The notes: generated from the sequence alone by a model not told the origin. DNA of 64,000 bases from Streptomyces luomodiensis (GCF_031679605.1 NZ_CP117522.1:8618001-8682000), one strand, 5' to 3'; counted from the first letter of the stretch, positions 33,360 to 42,193 are shown. Made by a program: numbers and translations.

Positions 33360-34964
33360 TCACCGCCCCGCGCCGGACGGCTGACGGTCCAGCTCACGGG
33401 CGAAGAACTCGACCAGCGGGGCGTAGTGGACCTTCGGGTGGTCCCACTCGTTCTCCAGGTTCTCGGCCATGTGGTGTGTGCCGAGGAGCTCACCGTCGCG
33501 GAAGTGGCGGATCACCGGATGCAGATAGGAGGCGTCGAGGGCCTGCTCGACCGAGTTCTGCGCCGACCGGCGCACCGAGATGTCGAACGGGTCGACCTTG
33601 TCGTGGTCGGGGCCGTACTCCAAGGTGACGAGGAAGTAGCCGGCGCCCTGGGTCAGCGGGGCGCCATGGGCGTAGGCGACCGGCACCTCCTCGTGGTAGC
33701 GGCTCTCGCCACCGGCCGGCGTGACCAGCAGGTCCCCGATCACACCGAACTGCTGCCACAGCGCGGAGCTCCGGTTGACCCGGGCCACCACGGCGTCCGC
33801 GAGCGCGGTCGGATCGGTGGCGACCGGCCGGTGCGGCCAGGGGCGGTCGTGGTGGCGTTCGTCGAGGATGCGGCTCAGCGCGCGGACGGCGTAGCGGAAG
33901 CCGTGGATGAAGCCGTTGGTGGACTTCTTGAAGTCGCGCTGCTGGGTGAGGGTCCCGGCGAAGTACAGACCGGGCACGTTGACCGACTCGTACGCCGGGG
34001 TGAGTTCGGCGAAGCGGTCGTTGATGACCAGCTCGGGGCGGCACTCGGGGTCGAACGGGGAGGCGTCGAAGCGGAATCCGGTGCATACGATGACGCGGTC
34101 GTAGGTGAGTTCCTTCACGACCTCGTCCGCCCGGGAGAAGCTGAACCGCACGTGGTACCGGCCGCCCTCGCCCGGCTCCTTCTCGATCGACAGCACATTG
34201 CCGTCCAGCACGGCGTTCTGCGATTTGAGCTGGTAGGTGTCCAGGAAGTTGTTGTTGACGGCGCGCAGATGGCCCACGTAGTGGGTTTTCCACGCCAGCT
34301 TCAGGGTGTGCGGCCCGGCCACATGGATGACGGCGGCGGTCTCGATGAGGTTGTCGGCCGTCTCCAGCGCGGAGTTGCCCTTGCCGAGGATGAGCACCCG
34401 CTGGTTGGTGAAGTCCTCGGGGTCCACCGATACGTCGGAGTAGTTCTCGGTGGTCTCGATGCCGGGCACGTCGGGGATGTAGGGCAGGCTCACGCCGGTG
34501 GCCATCACCAGCCGGCGGCCGTGGTGGTCCCGGCCGTGCTGGTCGGTGACGGTGAAGCCGTCGTCGGCACGGCGGATCCGCACCGCACGGGTGTCATAGG
34601 CGATGTCGAGGCCGAACGCCTCGGCGAAGTCGGCCAGATAGCGCACGAAGTCGTCGGCGGGCGGGAAGTAGCGCTTGCTGTAACGGGTGAACAGCAGCTC
34701 GGGGTCCGGGGAGAGCAGGGAGTTCCAGTCCATCCGGAGGTTGAACTCGGCGTCATCGGTGCCGGTGTGCACCTTGTTGCTGGATATCAGCTGCCGGTGG
34801 CGGGGGTAGGTCCGGAAGAACGTGCCGGGTCTGCTTCCGGCCTCCAGGATGCGGTAGCGATGCCCCGCCGCACCTAAGTGCTGGCCGAGCTGCAGGCCGG
34901 CGGGGCCGCCACCGATCACCAGGTAGTCGAGGGTCTCGGAAGAGTGGAGAGAGGTGTTGTGCAC
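33360..34964 (-). CDS. FOXRED2-like FAD-dependent oxidoreductase
   Basis: A 534-residue flavoprotein. IGGGPAGLQLGQHLGAAG near residue 18 is the FAD dinucleotide fold, and ILGKGNSALETADNLIE near 200 is the NAD(P)-binding fold. Long blocks, FFRTYPRHRQLISSNK, AEFNLRMDWNSLLSPDP, THYVGHLRAVNNNFLDTYQLKS and GFIHGFRYAVRALSRIL, resemble, from memory, the eukaryotic ER protein FOXRED2 far more than ordinary Baeyer-Villiger or N-hydroxylating monooxygenases. GTG at 34964 follows GGAAGGAAGG; an in-frame start at 35009 lacks a site. It begins a four-gene unit with spacings of 9, -4 and 13 bp. Reaction unknown. Confidence 0.85.
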   Translation of the reverse strand: MHNTSLHSSETLDYLVIGGGPAGLQLGQHLGAAGHRYRILEAGSRPGTFFRTYPRHRQLISSNKVHTGTDDAEFNLRMDWNSLLSPDPELLFTRYSKRYFPPADDFVRYLADFAEAFGLDIAYDTRAVRIRRADDGFTVTDQHGRDHHGRRLVMATGVSLPYIPDVPGIETTENYSDVSVDPEDFTNQRVLILGKGNSALETADNLIETAAVIHVAGPHTLKLAWKTHYVGHLRAVNNNFLDTYQLKSQNAVLDGNVLSIEKEPGEGGRYHVRFSFSRADEVVKELTYDRVIVCTGFRFDASPFDPECRPELVINDRFAELTPAYESVNVPGLYFAGTLTQQRDFKKSTNGFIHGFRYAVRALSRILDERHHDRPWPHRPVATDPTALADAVVARVNRSSALWQQFGVIGDLLVTPAGGESRYHEEVPVAYAHGAPLTQGAGYFLVTLEYGPDHDKVDPFDISVRRSAQNSVEQALDASYLHPVIRHFRDGELLGTHHMAENLENEWDHPKVHYAPLVEFFARELDRQPSGAGR

Positions 34965-35118
34965 AGTGCCTTCCTTCCAGGAGCGCGATGCCAGGGGGGA
35001 AGCCGTCACAATTTCCTTTAAATCTCAACAACCACTCTAGTGAGATGTTCTCAACCTCAGCAACATCGAAAACAGGCCAGTGTGATCGTCTCGTGACCAC
35101 TCGGCCGTCTCGGCCGCC

Positions 35119-35883
35119 TCAGACCGCGGACCAGCCGTTGTCGACGGGCAGGATGACGCCGTTGACATTGCTGGCGGCGTCGGAGGCGAGGAAGACGATG
35201 GCGGCGGCCTGCTCCTCGGCCGTGGCGATCCTGCCGATGTTCGTGGCGTGCGCGCCGATGACCGCCGGGCCGTGGGTCCCGGGCCGGGCGTCGACCCGGA
35301 TGCCGGTCGCGGTGCCGCCCGGGGCGATGGCGTTCGCGCGGATGCCCTGGTCCCGGTACATCACGGCGAGGGACTTCACCAGGCCCACCACACCGTGCTT
35401 GGAGGCGGTGTAGGCGGTACCGGCCGCACTGCCGCGCAGCGCCGCCTCGGACGCGGTGAAGACGAGCGCGCCCCGGCCCGCGGCCAGCATATGGGGCAGC
35501 GCGGCCCGGGTGAGCATGAAGGGTGCTGTCAGATTGACCCGCAGAACACGGTCCCATTCGGCGTCGTCGGTGTCCGCGGCCGCCGAGAAACGGTCCATGA
35601 TGCCCGCGTTGTTGACCAGGACGTCCAGGCCGCCGAACTCCGCCACGGCCGTGGCCACGACCTGGTCCACCACCCGCTGGTCGCCGAGGTCGCCGACGAC
35701 CGCGCGGGCGGTGCCCCCCTGGGTGCCTATGGCCGTGACGACCTGCTCGGCGCCGTCCCGGTCGAGGTCCGCGACCAGCACCTTCGCCCCCTCCCGGGCG
35801 AGCGCCAGGGCCGTGGCCCGGCCGATTCCCGACCCCGCGCCGGTGACGACGACGCCGCGACCCTCAAGTCCGGTGCTGCTCAA
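35119..35883 (-). CDS. Short-chain dehydrogenase/reductase
   Basis: A 254-residue classical SDR. TGAGSGIGRATALAL near 15 is the cofactor glycine motif with an Asp in VADLDRDG suggesting NAD(H). NNAGIMD is present and the catalytic Tyr-Lys pair is in AYTASKHGVVG near 155. The start is TTG at 35881-35883 behind GGAAGGGA. It lies between the CYP105-like and FOXRED2-like genes on the same strand. Likely an alcohol/ketone oxidoreductase in the same pathway. Confidence 0.88.
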   Translation of the reverse strand: MSSTGLEGRGVVVTGAGSGIGRATALALAREGAKVLVADLDRDGAEQVVTAIGTQGGTARAVVGDLGDQRVVDQVVATAVAEFGGLDVLVNNAGIMDRFSAAADTDDAEWDRVLRVNLTAPFMLTRAALPHMLAAGRGALVFTASEAALRGSAAGTAYTASKHGVVGLVKSLAVMYRDQGIRANAIAPGGTATGIRVDARPGTHGPAVIGAHATNIGRIATAEEQAAAIVFLASDAASNVNGVILPVDNGWSAV

Positions 35884-35907
35884 CGGTGTTCCCTTCCTCG
35901 TGTGTTT

Positions 35908-35959
35908 CCGTTACCAGGTGCCGTTACCAAGTTCCGTCAACAGGTTCCGTTACCAGGTC
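35908..35959. repeat. Four 13-bp tandem units carrying stop codons in all frames
   Basis: Units start at 35908, 35921, 35934 and 35947 (CCGTTACCAGGTG and variants). In the leftward sense each has a stop codon at the same place: TAA at 35952-35950 (the CYP105 stop), TGA at 35939-35937, TAA at 35926-35924, TAA at 35913-35911. Because 13 is not divisible by 3, the stops occupy all three frames. The third unit keeps a stop although TAA became TGA. Confidence 0.9.
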
Positions 35960-37179
35960 ACGGGCAGTTCGTAGACGCCGTAGACCGATCCGTCGTGTTT
36001 GAACGGGATCCGCTCCAGCTCCATGGCTGGCCGCAGGGTGGGGATACGGCGGTAGAGGGTGCCGTAGACGACCTGGAGCTCCATCCGGGCCAGTGGCTGG
36101 CCCAGGCACTGGTGCACCCCGAAGCCGAAGGCCACATGGCGGCGGGCGTCGCGCCGGATGTCCAGCCGGTCGGGATCGGCGAACACCTCGGGGTCCCGGT
36201 TGGCGATGTCATTGGCCAGGATCAGCCCCTCGCCCGCCCGGATGACCTCCCCGGCGATCTCGATGTCCTCCGTCGCCACCCGGCGCCGCCCGCTGTGGGT
36301 GATGTGCAGATAGCGCAGCAGCTCCTCCACCGCCGAGGCGATCAGCCGGGGATCGTCGGTGTCGCGCAGCAGGGCGAGCTGTTCCGGGTGCTCGAACAGG
36401 GCGAGGGTGCCGAGGGCGATCATGTTGGCGGTGGTCTCATGGCCCGCGATCAGCAGCAGCACCCCCATCTGCGCCGCCTCCTCGCGGGACAGTTCGCCCG
36501 CCGTGACCCGCCCGGCCAGACCGGACAGCAGGTCGTCGACGGGGTGGGCGATCTTCTCGCCCATCAGGCCGTCCAGATAGCCGAGCAGGTTCCCGTGCGC
36601 GGCCGACCGCTGCTCGGGGGTGACGTTCCGATTGATGATGACCTTGCTGTTGGTCTGGAAGAAGTCGTGGTCGGCGTAGGGCACCCCGAGCAGCTGACAG
36701 ATCACCAGCGAGGGCACCGGCAGGGCGAACGCCTCCACCAGGTCCACCGGGTTCGGACCGGCCAGCAGCCCGTCGATCAGCTCGTCCACGATCCGCTGCA
36801 CGCCGGGGCGCATCGCCGCCACCCGCTTGATGGCGAACGGCGCCGTCACCATGCGCCGGAGCCGGGCGTGCTCGGGGTCGTCCTTGAGGATGAAACTGAC
36901 CCCCGGACCGCCGGGCGGGAGCGGGGCCTGGCGGGGATAGCCGGGCCGGGTGACATCGGCGCTGACCCTCGGGTCGCCCAGCAGGGCCCGCTGATCGGCG
37001 TACCGGGTCACCAGCCACGGGGTGCTGCCGTCCCACAGGCGGACCTTCGCCAGCGGGCCCTGCCGCTGCTGGTCCCGCAGCGCCGGGGGCGGGTCGAACG
37101 GGCAGCCCGCCGCCCTGGCCATCGGAAACTCCGGGGCGTTGGCGGCGCGCTCGTCCACCGGGTGCACTGTGCTGGTCAT
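35950..37179 (-). CDS. Cytochrome P450, CYP105-like
   Basis: A 409-residue soluble bacterial P450 monooxygenase with all hallmarks: I-helix LLIAGHETTANM near 245, ExxR in EELLRYL near 285, and heme loop FGFGVHQCLGQPLAR near 355. RRRVATEDIEIAGEVIRAGEGL and LANDIANRDP are characteristic of CYP105 enzymes, which hydroxylate polyketides, steroids and xenobiotics. ATG at 37177-37179 lies 97 bp after the TetR gene, with a repeat/hairpin element between. No ferredoxin gene accompanies it. Its terminus lies in the four-unit stop array. Confidence 0.93.
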   Translation of the reverse strand: MTSTVHPVDERAANAPEFPMARAAGCPFDPPPALRDQQRQGPLAKVRLWDGSTPWLVTRYADQRALLGDPRVSADVTRPGYPRQAPLPPGGPGVSFILKDDPEHARLRRMVTAPFAIKRVAAMRPGVQRIVDELIDGLLAGPNPVDLVEAFALPVPSLVICQLLGVPYADHDFFQTNSKVIINRNVTPEQRSAAHGNLLGYLDGLMGEKIAHPVDDLLSGLAGRVTAGELSREEAAQMGVLLLIAGHETTANMIALGTLALFEHPEQLALLRDTDDPRLIASAVEELLRYLHITHSGRRRVATEDIEIAGEVIRAGEGLILANDIANRDPEVFADPDRLDIRRDARRHVAFGFGVHQCLGQPLARMELQVVYGTLYRRIPTLRPAMELERIPFKHDGSVYGVYELPVTW

Positions 37180-37214
37180 CGCTGCCTCGATTCGGTTGCG
37201 GCGAGTGGTCGAAA

Positions 37215-37265
37215 CCCCCGTTGAACCCCCGTTGAACGGTGTCCACGCAAGGACACCCCGTTGAG
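37215..37265. repeat. Repeats and hairpin between TetR and CYP105 genes
   Basis: Two perfect copies of CCCCCGTTGAA (37215-37225, 37226-37236) are followed by a 7-bp hairpin GGTGTCC/GGACACC (37238-37244, 37251-37257), then a third partial copy CCCCGTTGA. In the leftward sense this is the leader of CYP105. It may terminate or attenuate transcription between the genes, or bind the TetR protein. Confidence 0.55.
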
Positions 37266-37276
37266 CGGAACCGCGA

Positions 37277-37921
37277 TCAGTGGGTGACGGGCGCCAGCCA
37301 CAGCCCGACGATCCCGTCGATCAGGCCGGTGGCGGCGTCGTGCCAGCTGGACCGGGGTGTGGCGGTGTGCTCGGCGAGCGCGCGTTCCCGCTCGGCGCAC
37401 ATGTGCAGGATCAGGTGGCGCGCCATGGCACCGCGCTCGACATGCACCTCGAGCGGCAGATCGGGCAGGCACCGGTTGAGTCCGTCGAGGGTCCGCCGCA
37501 GCGCCGGAGAGGCCAGGGACTCCTCGGCCATGATCTCGTGGAGCGCGGGATCGGTCATCACCTGGGCGCAGAACCGCGCGTACCAGGTCGGGCTGGGCAG
37601 TTCGGCCAGGTGCTGGAGGACCGGCCGCACCAGACAGGCCACCCAGTCCCGTACGTCGGTGGAGTCGCCGATCTCGTCCAGCAGCCGCTCGCGCACCCGC
37701 TCCACCTGCTGGGCGTGTCGGCGCGCGATCGCCCGCACCAGGTCGGCCTTGGTGCCGAAGTGGTAGCCGACCGCCGCGTTGTTGCCCTGGCCGGCGGCCC
37801 CGCTGACCTGGCGGTTGGAGACCGCGTACACCCCGCGCTCGGCGAACAGCCGCTCCGCCGTGGCCAGGATCGCCTCACGTGTGGCGTCGGCCCGTTCGTC
37901 CCGTACGGTCCTGCCCGCCAT
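37277..37921 (-). CDS. TetR family regulator
   Basis: A 214-residue repressor from the ATG at 37919-37921 (GAGG eight bases before); a GTG at 37930 is an alternative. The DNA-binding part, ATREAILATAERLFAERGVYAVSNRQVSGAAGQGNNAAVGYHFGTKADLV, lies in residues 10-60. The C-terminal domain resembles TetR_C_33-like regulators. It sits two bases after the CYP107-like gene, inside the directon, and a 22-bp dyad in the divergent promoter upstream is its probable target. Confidence 0.88.
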   Translation of the reverse strand: MAGRTVRDERADATREAILATAERLFAERGVYAVSNRQVSGAAGQGNNAAVGYHFGTKADLVRAIARRHAQQVERVRERLLDEIGDSTDVRDWVACLVRPVLQHLAELPSPTWYARFCAQVMTDPALHEIMAEESLASPALRRTLDGLNRCLPDLPLEVHVERGAMARHLILHMCAERERALAEHTATPRSSWHDAATGLIDGIVGLWLAPVTH

Positions 37922-37923
37922 GG

Positions 37924-39195
37924 TCACCACCTCACCGGAAGCTCGCGCAACCCGCCCACGGCCAGGCCCTCCAGGCGGCGCAACTCACCTTCCGGAACGG
38001 CGAGTTCGAGGGTGGGCAGCCGGCGCAGCAGCACGTCCAGCACGGCCTGCAACTCGGTGCGGGCGAGCGCCTGGCCCAGACAGGAGTGGGCCCCGGCGCC
38101 GAACGCCAGATGGGGGTTGGGGCTGCGGTCGAGCGTCAGCTCGCCGGCGTCGTCGAAGGCGGTCTCGTCCCGGTTGGCCGCGGCCATGCTGCACACCACG
38201 GTGGTGCCGCGCGGCAGTACGGTGTCGGCCACCTCGGTGTCCTCGCCGATGTACCGGGGCATCCCGAACCCCGGGTTGGCGTCGAACCGCAGCGCCTCCT
38301 CCACCGCCGTGCGCACCAGCGAGCGGTCGGTGAGCAGCCGCTCCCAGTGGCGCCGGTCGGCCAGCAGCATGGCCAGCATCTTCCCGATCATGTTGGCCGT
38401 GGTCTCGTGCCCGGCGACCAGCAGGGCCTGGCCGGTGGCCACCAGCTCCGGGTCGGACATCCGGTGGCCGCCGGGGTCGGTGGCCGTGATGAGCTCACTG
38501 AGCAGATCGTCGCCCGGCGCGGTCCGCTTGGCGGCGGCATGGGCGGCCATGTAGTCGACGAACTCGGCCTGCGCGGCGTCGACTTCGGCCTGCCGGTACC
38601 GGGTGAGGTTGAGCAGGGTGTCGGACCAGTGGGCGAACCGGTCGCGGTCGGTGTCGGGGACGCCCAGCAGATCGCAGATCACCCACACCGGCAGGGGGAA
38701 GGCCAGGTGGGCCTTGAGGTCGGCGGGGTGGCCGTGATCCAGCATGCCGTCGACGAGCCGCTCGGCCATCGCCTCGATCCCCGGCCGCAGCGCGTTCATG
38801 CGCTTGGCCGTGAACCATCTGGCCACCATCCGGCGCCATCGCTGATGGCCCTCGCCGCCCTGCGGGAGCGACCGCGCCATCGAGCTGTTGAACACCCCGC
38901 CCGAGTCGCTGTCGGTGAGGCGGGCCGCGTCGTCGGCGTTCAGCAGCCGGGTGAACCTCGGATCGGACAGCACCTGCCGGACGTCCTGGTAGCGGGTCAG
39001 CAGCGTGGCCTCGTCCCCGCTGGGCAGGGCCACCTTCGCCACCGGACACCGCTGCCGCAGCCGGGCCCACTCGGCGGGCGGCCCCAGGGCCGTATCGCTG
39101 GGAATCGGATAGCTCAGCGGCTGCCGGCCGTCTCCTCGAGCCACGACGCTCTCCCTCGGTCCGGGGTGGTCATCGACAAGATCAGGCAACCCCAT
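37924..39195 (-). CDS. Cytochrome P450, CYP107-like
   Basis: A 423-residue P450. I-helix LLVAGHETTANMIGK near 250, ExxR in EEALRFDA near 295, and FGAGAHSCLGQALAR near 365 are all canonical. It begins the leftward directon at the divergent promoter; AAGG lies seven bases before the ATG at 39193-39195. CYP107-class enzymes oxidise macrolides and other natural products. With CYP105 and the unusual P450, three P450 genes sit in about 8.5 kb. Confidence 0.92.
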   Translation of the reverse strand: MGLPDLVDDHPGPRESVVARGDGRQPLSYPIPSDTALGPPAEWARLRQRCPVAKVALPSGDEATLLTRYQDVRQVLSDPRFTRLLNADDAARLTDSDSGGVFNSSMARSLPQGGEGHQRWRRMVARWFTAKRMNALRPGIEAMAERLVDGMLDHGHPADLKAHLAFPLPVWVICDLLGVPDTDRDRFAHWSDTLLNLTRYRQAEVDAAQAEFVDYMAAHAAAKRTAPGDDLLSELITATDPGGHRMSDPELVATGQALLVAGHETTANMIGKMLAMLLADRRHWERLLTDRSLVRTAVEEALRFDANPGFGMPRYIGEDTEVADTVLPRGTTVVCSMAAANRDETAFDDAGELTLDRSPNPHLAFGAGAHSCLGQALARTELQAVLDVLLRRLPTLELAVPEGELRRLEGLAVGGLRELPVRW

Positions 39196-39203
39196 GGGCT
39201 ACC

Positions 39204-39225
39204 TTAAGTCAAGCGACTGTTTTAA
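39204..39225. promoter_or_regulatory. TetR operator candidate between CYP107 and DHA2 genes
   Basis: A 22-bp imperfect dyad with TTAA at both ends, CA and TG at the inner half-sites and CG at the centre (14 of 22 positions symmetric). It lies between the divergent starts at 39195 and 39260 in an AT-rich patch, and would let the TetR protein control both sides. Confidence 0.5.
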
Positions 39226-39259
39226 ATTCCCCTCCATCGTTCACGCGAAAGGCTCCGCC

Positions 39260-40747
39260 GTGCCTGAAAACCCCACCCCGCCCGCCGACGCCGGGGCGCC
39301 CGGCGGCACCGCCCCGCGCCCGCCGCGCACCAACCTCGTCGTCGGGGTGCTGGCCCTCGCGGGCATCGTGGTGTCGCTGATGCAGACCCTGGTGATCCCG
39401 CTGATCCCGGAACTTCCCGAACTTCTGGACGCCTCGCCGTCGGACACCACCTGGGCCGTGACCGCCACCCTGCTCGCGGGCGCCGTGGTGACCCCGGTGA
39501 CGGGACGGCTCGGCGACATGTACGGCAAGCGGCGCATGCTGCTGATCAGCCTGGTCATGCTGGTGGCCGGATCGGCCGTCGGCGGCCTCAGCGACTCCCT
39601 GGCCCCCATGGTCGCCGGGCGCGCCCTCCAGGGCCTGGCGGCCGGTGTGGTGCCGCTGGGCATCAGCATCATGCGCGACGAACTGCCGGCCGAACGGCTC
39701 GGCGCGGCCACCGCGCTGATGAGCGCCTCACTGGGCGTGGGCGGCGCCCTGGGCCTGCCCGCCGCCGCGTTCCTGGCCGAACGCGCCGACTGGCATGTGC
39801 TGTTCTGGACCGCGGCGGGACTCGGTGCGGTGGCGACCGCGCTCGTGGCGATGTGTGTGCCGGAATCCGCGGTACGCACCGGCGGACGGTTCGACGTGGT
39901 GGGCGCGGTGGGACTGTCGACCGCTCTGGTGTGCCTGCTGCTGGCGATCTCCAAGGGCGCCGACTGGGGCTGGACCAGCGGCCTGACCGGCGGTCTGTTC
40001 GCCGTGTCCGCCCTCGCCCTGGTGGTGTGGGGCCGGTGGGAGCTGCGCACCGAGCGGCCGCTGGTGGATCTGCGCACCACCGCGCGGCGCCAGGTCCTGC
40101 TCACCAACGCCGCCTCCGCCGTGTTCGGCTTCTCGATGTTCGCGATGTCGCTGCTGCTTCCGCAGCTGCTCCAGCTGCCGAAGGCCACCGGCTACGGACT
40201 CGGGCGGTCGATGATGACCGTCGGCCTGGTCATGGCACCGTCGGGCCTGGTGATGATGGCCATGGCACCGCTGTCCGCCCGTATCTCCAAGACGGCCGGC
40301 CCCAAGGTGACCCTGATGCTCGGCGCCACCGTGGTCACCGTCGGCTACGGTCTCAACATCGTGCTGATGTCCGCCGTCTGGCAACTGGTGCTCGTCTCCA
40401 GCGTCATCGGTGCCGGTATCGGACTGGCCTACGGCGCCATGCCCGCACTCGTCATGGCGGCCGTGCCGGTGTCGGAGACCGCCGCCGCCAACAGCCTCAA
40501 CACCCTGATGCGGTCCATCGGCACCTCCATCTCCAGCGCGGTGGCGGGTGTCGCGCTGGCCCAGCTGACCATCACCTACGGCTCGGTCACCCTCCCGTCC
40601 CAGGACGGTTTCCGCGTGGTCATGGCCATCGGCGCGGGCGCCGCGCTGATCGCCCTCGTACTGGCCGCCTTCCTGCCCGGCCGGCCCGCCCCCGCCGCCC
40701 CCGAGCAGGCCCAGGGGCGCGCGGAGCGCCGGCCGGCCGCCGTCTGA
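39260..40747 (+). CDS. DHA2-type MFS exporter
   Basis: A 495-residue transporter with about 14 hydrophobic segments from the GTG at 39260 (GAAAGG upstream). VVSLMQTLVIPLIPELPELL and GRLGDMYGKRRMLL are family motifs. It diverges from the P450/TetR directon and is the likely efflux pump for its product or for an inducing drug. It ends 78 bp before a strong terminator. Confidence 0.88.
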   Translation: MPENPTPPADAGAPGGTAPRPPRTNLVVGVLALAGIVVSLMQTLVIPLIPELPELLDASPSDTTWAVTATLLAGAVVTPVTGRLGDMYGKRRMLLISLVMLVAGSAVGGLSDSLAPMVAGRALQGLAAGVVPLGISIMRDELPAERLGAATALMSASLGVGGALGLPAAAFLAERADWHVLFWTAAGLGAVATALVAMCVPESAVRTGGRFDVVGAVGLSTALVCLLLAISKGADWGWTSGLTGGLFAVSALALVVWGRWELRTERPLVDLRTTARRQVLLTNAASAVFGFSMFAMSLLLPQLLQLPKATGYGLGRSMMTVGLVMAPSGLVMMAMAPLSARISKTAGPKVTLMLGATVVTVGYGLNIVLMSAVWQLVLVSSVIGAGIGLAYGAMPALVMAAVPVSETAAANSLNTLMRSIGTSISSAVAGVALAQLTITYGSVTLPSQDGFRVVMAIGAGAALIALVLAAFLPGRPAPAAPEQAQGRAERRPAAV

Positions 40748-40825
40748 CGCGCCGGCGTCATGGACCAGCGGGGCGATCCGGACGCGGCCGGCGATGCGCT
40801 CGGCGCACCGGGACCGCGCATGACG

Positions 40826-40861
40826 CCGCGGCCGGTGACCGGAAGCGGTCACCGGCCGCGG
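40826..40861. terminator. 15-bp-stem terminator hairpin
   Basis: A perfect stem: CCGCGGCCGGTGACC (40826-40840) and GGTCACCGGCCGCGG (40847-40861) around the loop GGAAGC. It follows the DHA2 exporter and marks the boundary with the lower-GC islet. Confidence 0.88.
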
Positions 40862-41011
40862 ACCTGCCTCACACGCGCAGCCCCGAGGGGCACGCCCAAT
40901 GCGTCGGCGACGGTTGCACCTGCCAGCATCAGCCCGTTGGCGACCGTCAGACGAAATGACCAGCAACACAACAGCCCCCGTCGAAATCATCCGGCGGAGG
41001 CTTTTTGGGTT

Positions 41012-42193
41012 TCAGGACGCCAGACCGGACCGCTTCGCCATGGCCAACAGCTCCGGTCGGCTGCGCTGGTGGAGCGTCCACAGCACGCGCAGTACCTCCC
41101 GCGCCATCGGATGGATCTCCGCCATCTGAGGGGCGACGCGGAAGGCGTACTTCAGCGCGTCCTCCGCGCCGACGAGATCCTTCGTGGCCAGCCGAGCACG
41201 AGCGGCGTCAATGGCCAGCCGGCCGACACGTGACGGTTTCAGGCCCGGGGGAGGGGTCTTCAGCAGCGGGGCCGCTACTTCCGCAGCCTTGTCAGGGTGG
41301 TTCAGCTCGATCTGCGCGGCCAGTTCGTACAGCGCAGTGTTGCCCTGTCCGAACGTCAGGTTGTGCTGGAGGACATCAGGACCGGTCACCCGCTCCGCGA
41401 GCGCCTTCGCGCGGCGAACGTGATGTGCGGTGGCGTTCGCGTCCTCGTGGCGGGAGGCCAGGACGATGCCGCGGAGGTGGAGCGAGCCAAGGTGGACAAC
41501 GCGTTCCAGATCATCACCAGGGGTCTTCTCGTACTGGACGATGGCGCGCTCGACGATCGCCAGCCCGTCGGAATACTCACCAGCCGACTGGTACGTGCCT
41601 GCTTCGTTCCATGCCGCAGCAGCTACGGCATCAGGGTTCCACGTCTGTTGGGCCGCCCACTGCTGACGACTCACGATCATGTCGGCCAGGTCTGGCTGGC
41701 GGAAACGGTGCGCACAGGCGTACGCACAGCTGTACACGTCGGCCACATGACCCCACGCCGTAGCGTCCCCGTCGCTCTCCATGGCCGTCGCGGTGACCTG
41801 ACCGAGCAGCTTGGGGAGGAGTTCGAGCAGCTTCAGGTAGTCGGTGTTCGCGCGGAGCTGGGCAGCGCGCTTGAGCGAGGCGGCCAGCGCATCAGGAGCC
41901 GGAACGTCCTCGCGCGGCAACGTGTGCCGACGGACGACGGTCCGGAGAGCGTCCATCAGCTCGTGCTGCTGTGACGGATCGCTGAACGGGTCTCCGTATA
42001 CACGCGCAGTCGTTACGCGCAGGGCGGAGGCTGCGGCTGCTACGAGGGGAGGAGTTGCCGGACGCAACCCTGTCTCGATCTTGCTCAGGTACGACAGAGA
42101 GATTCCCATCTGCCGAGCCAGGCTCGATTGACTCATTCCGCGGACTTTCCGAAGTACCGCGATGTTCTCACCCGATGACGGTGCGCTGCGCAT
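41012..42193 (-). CDS. XRE-type helix-turn-helix regulator with helical repeat domain
   Basis: A 393-residue protein from ATG at 42191-42193; an upstream in-frame start at 42262 is less likely. Residues about 5-65 are the HTH (NIAVLRKVRGMSQSSLARQMGISLSYLSKIETGLR). The rest is TPR-like helical sequence (WNEAGTYQSAGEYSDGLAIVERAI, HLGSLHLRGIVLASRHEDANATAHHVRRAKALAE). Such regulators are common in Streptomyces, often next to small unknown genes or mobile DNA; none is assigned a signal here. Base composition is lower in GC than in flanking regions. It diverges from the resolvase-like gene. Confidence 0.85.
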   Translation of the reverse strand: MRSAPSSGENIAVLRKVRGMSQSSLARQMGISLSYLSKIETGLRPATPPLVAAAASALRVTTARVYGDPFSDPSQQHELMDALRTVVRRHTLPREDVPAPDALAASLKRAAQLRANTDYLKLLELLPKLLGQVTATAMESDGDATAWGHVADVYSCAYACAHRFRQPDLADMIVSRQQWAAQQTWNPDAVAAAAWNEAGTYQSAGEYSDGLAIVERAIVQYEKTPGDDLERVVHLGSLHLRGIVLASRHEDANATAHHVRRAKALAERVTGPDVLQHNLTFGQGNTALYELAAQIELNHPDKAAEVAAPLLKTPPPGLKPSRVGRLAIDAARARLATKDLVGAEDALKYAFRVAPQMAEIHPMAREVLRVLWTLHQRSRPELLAMAKRSGLAS

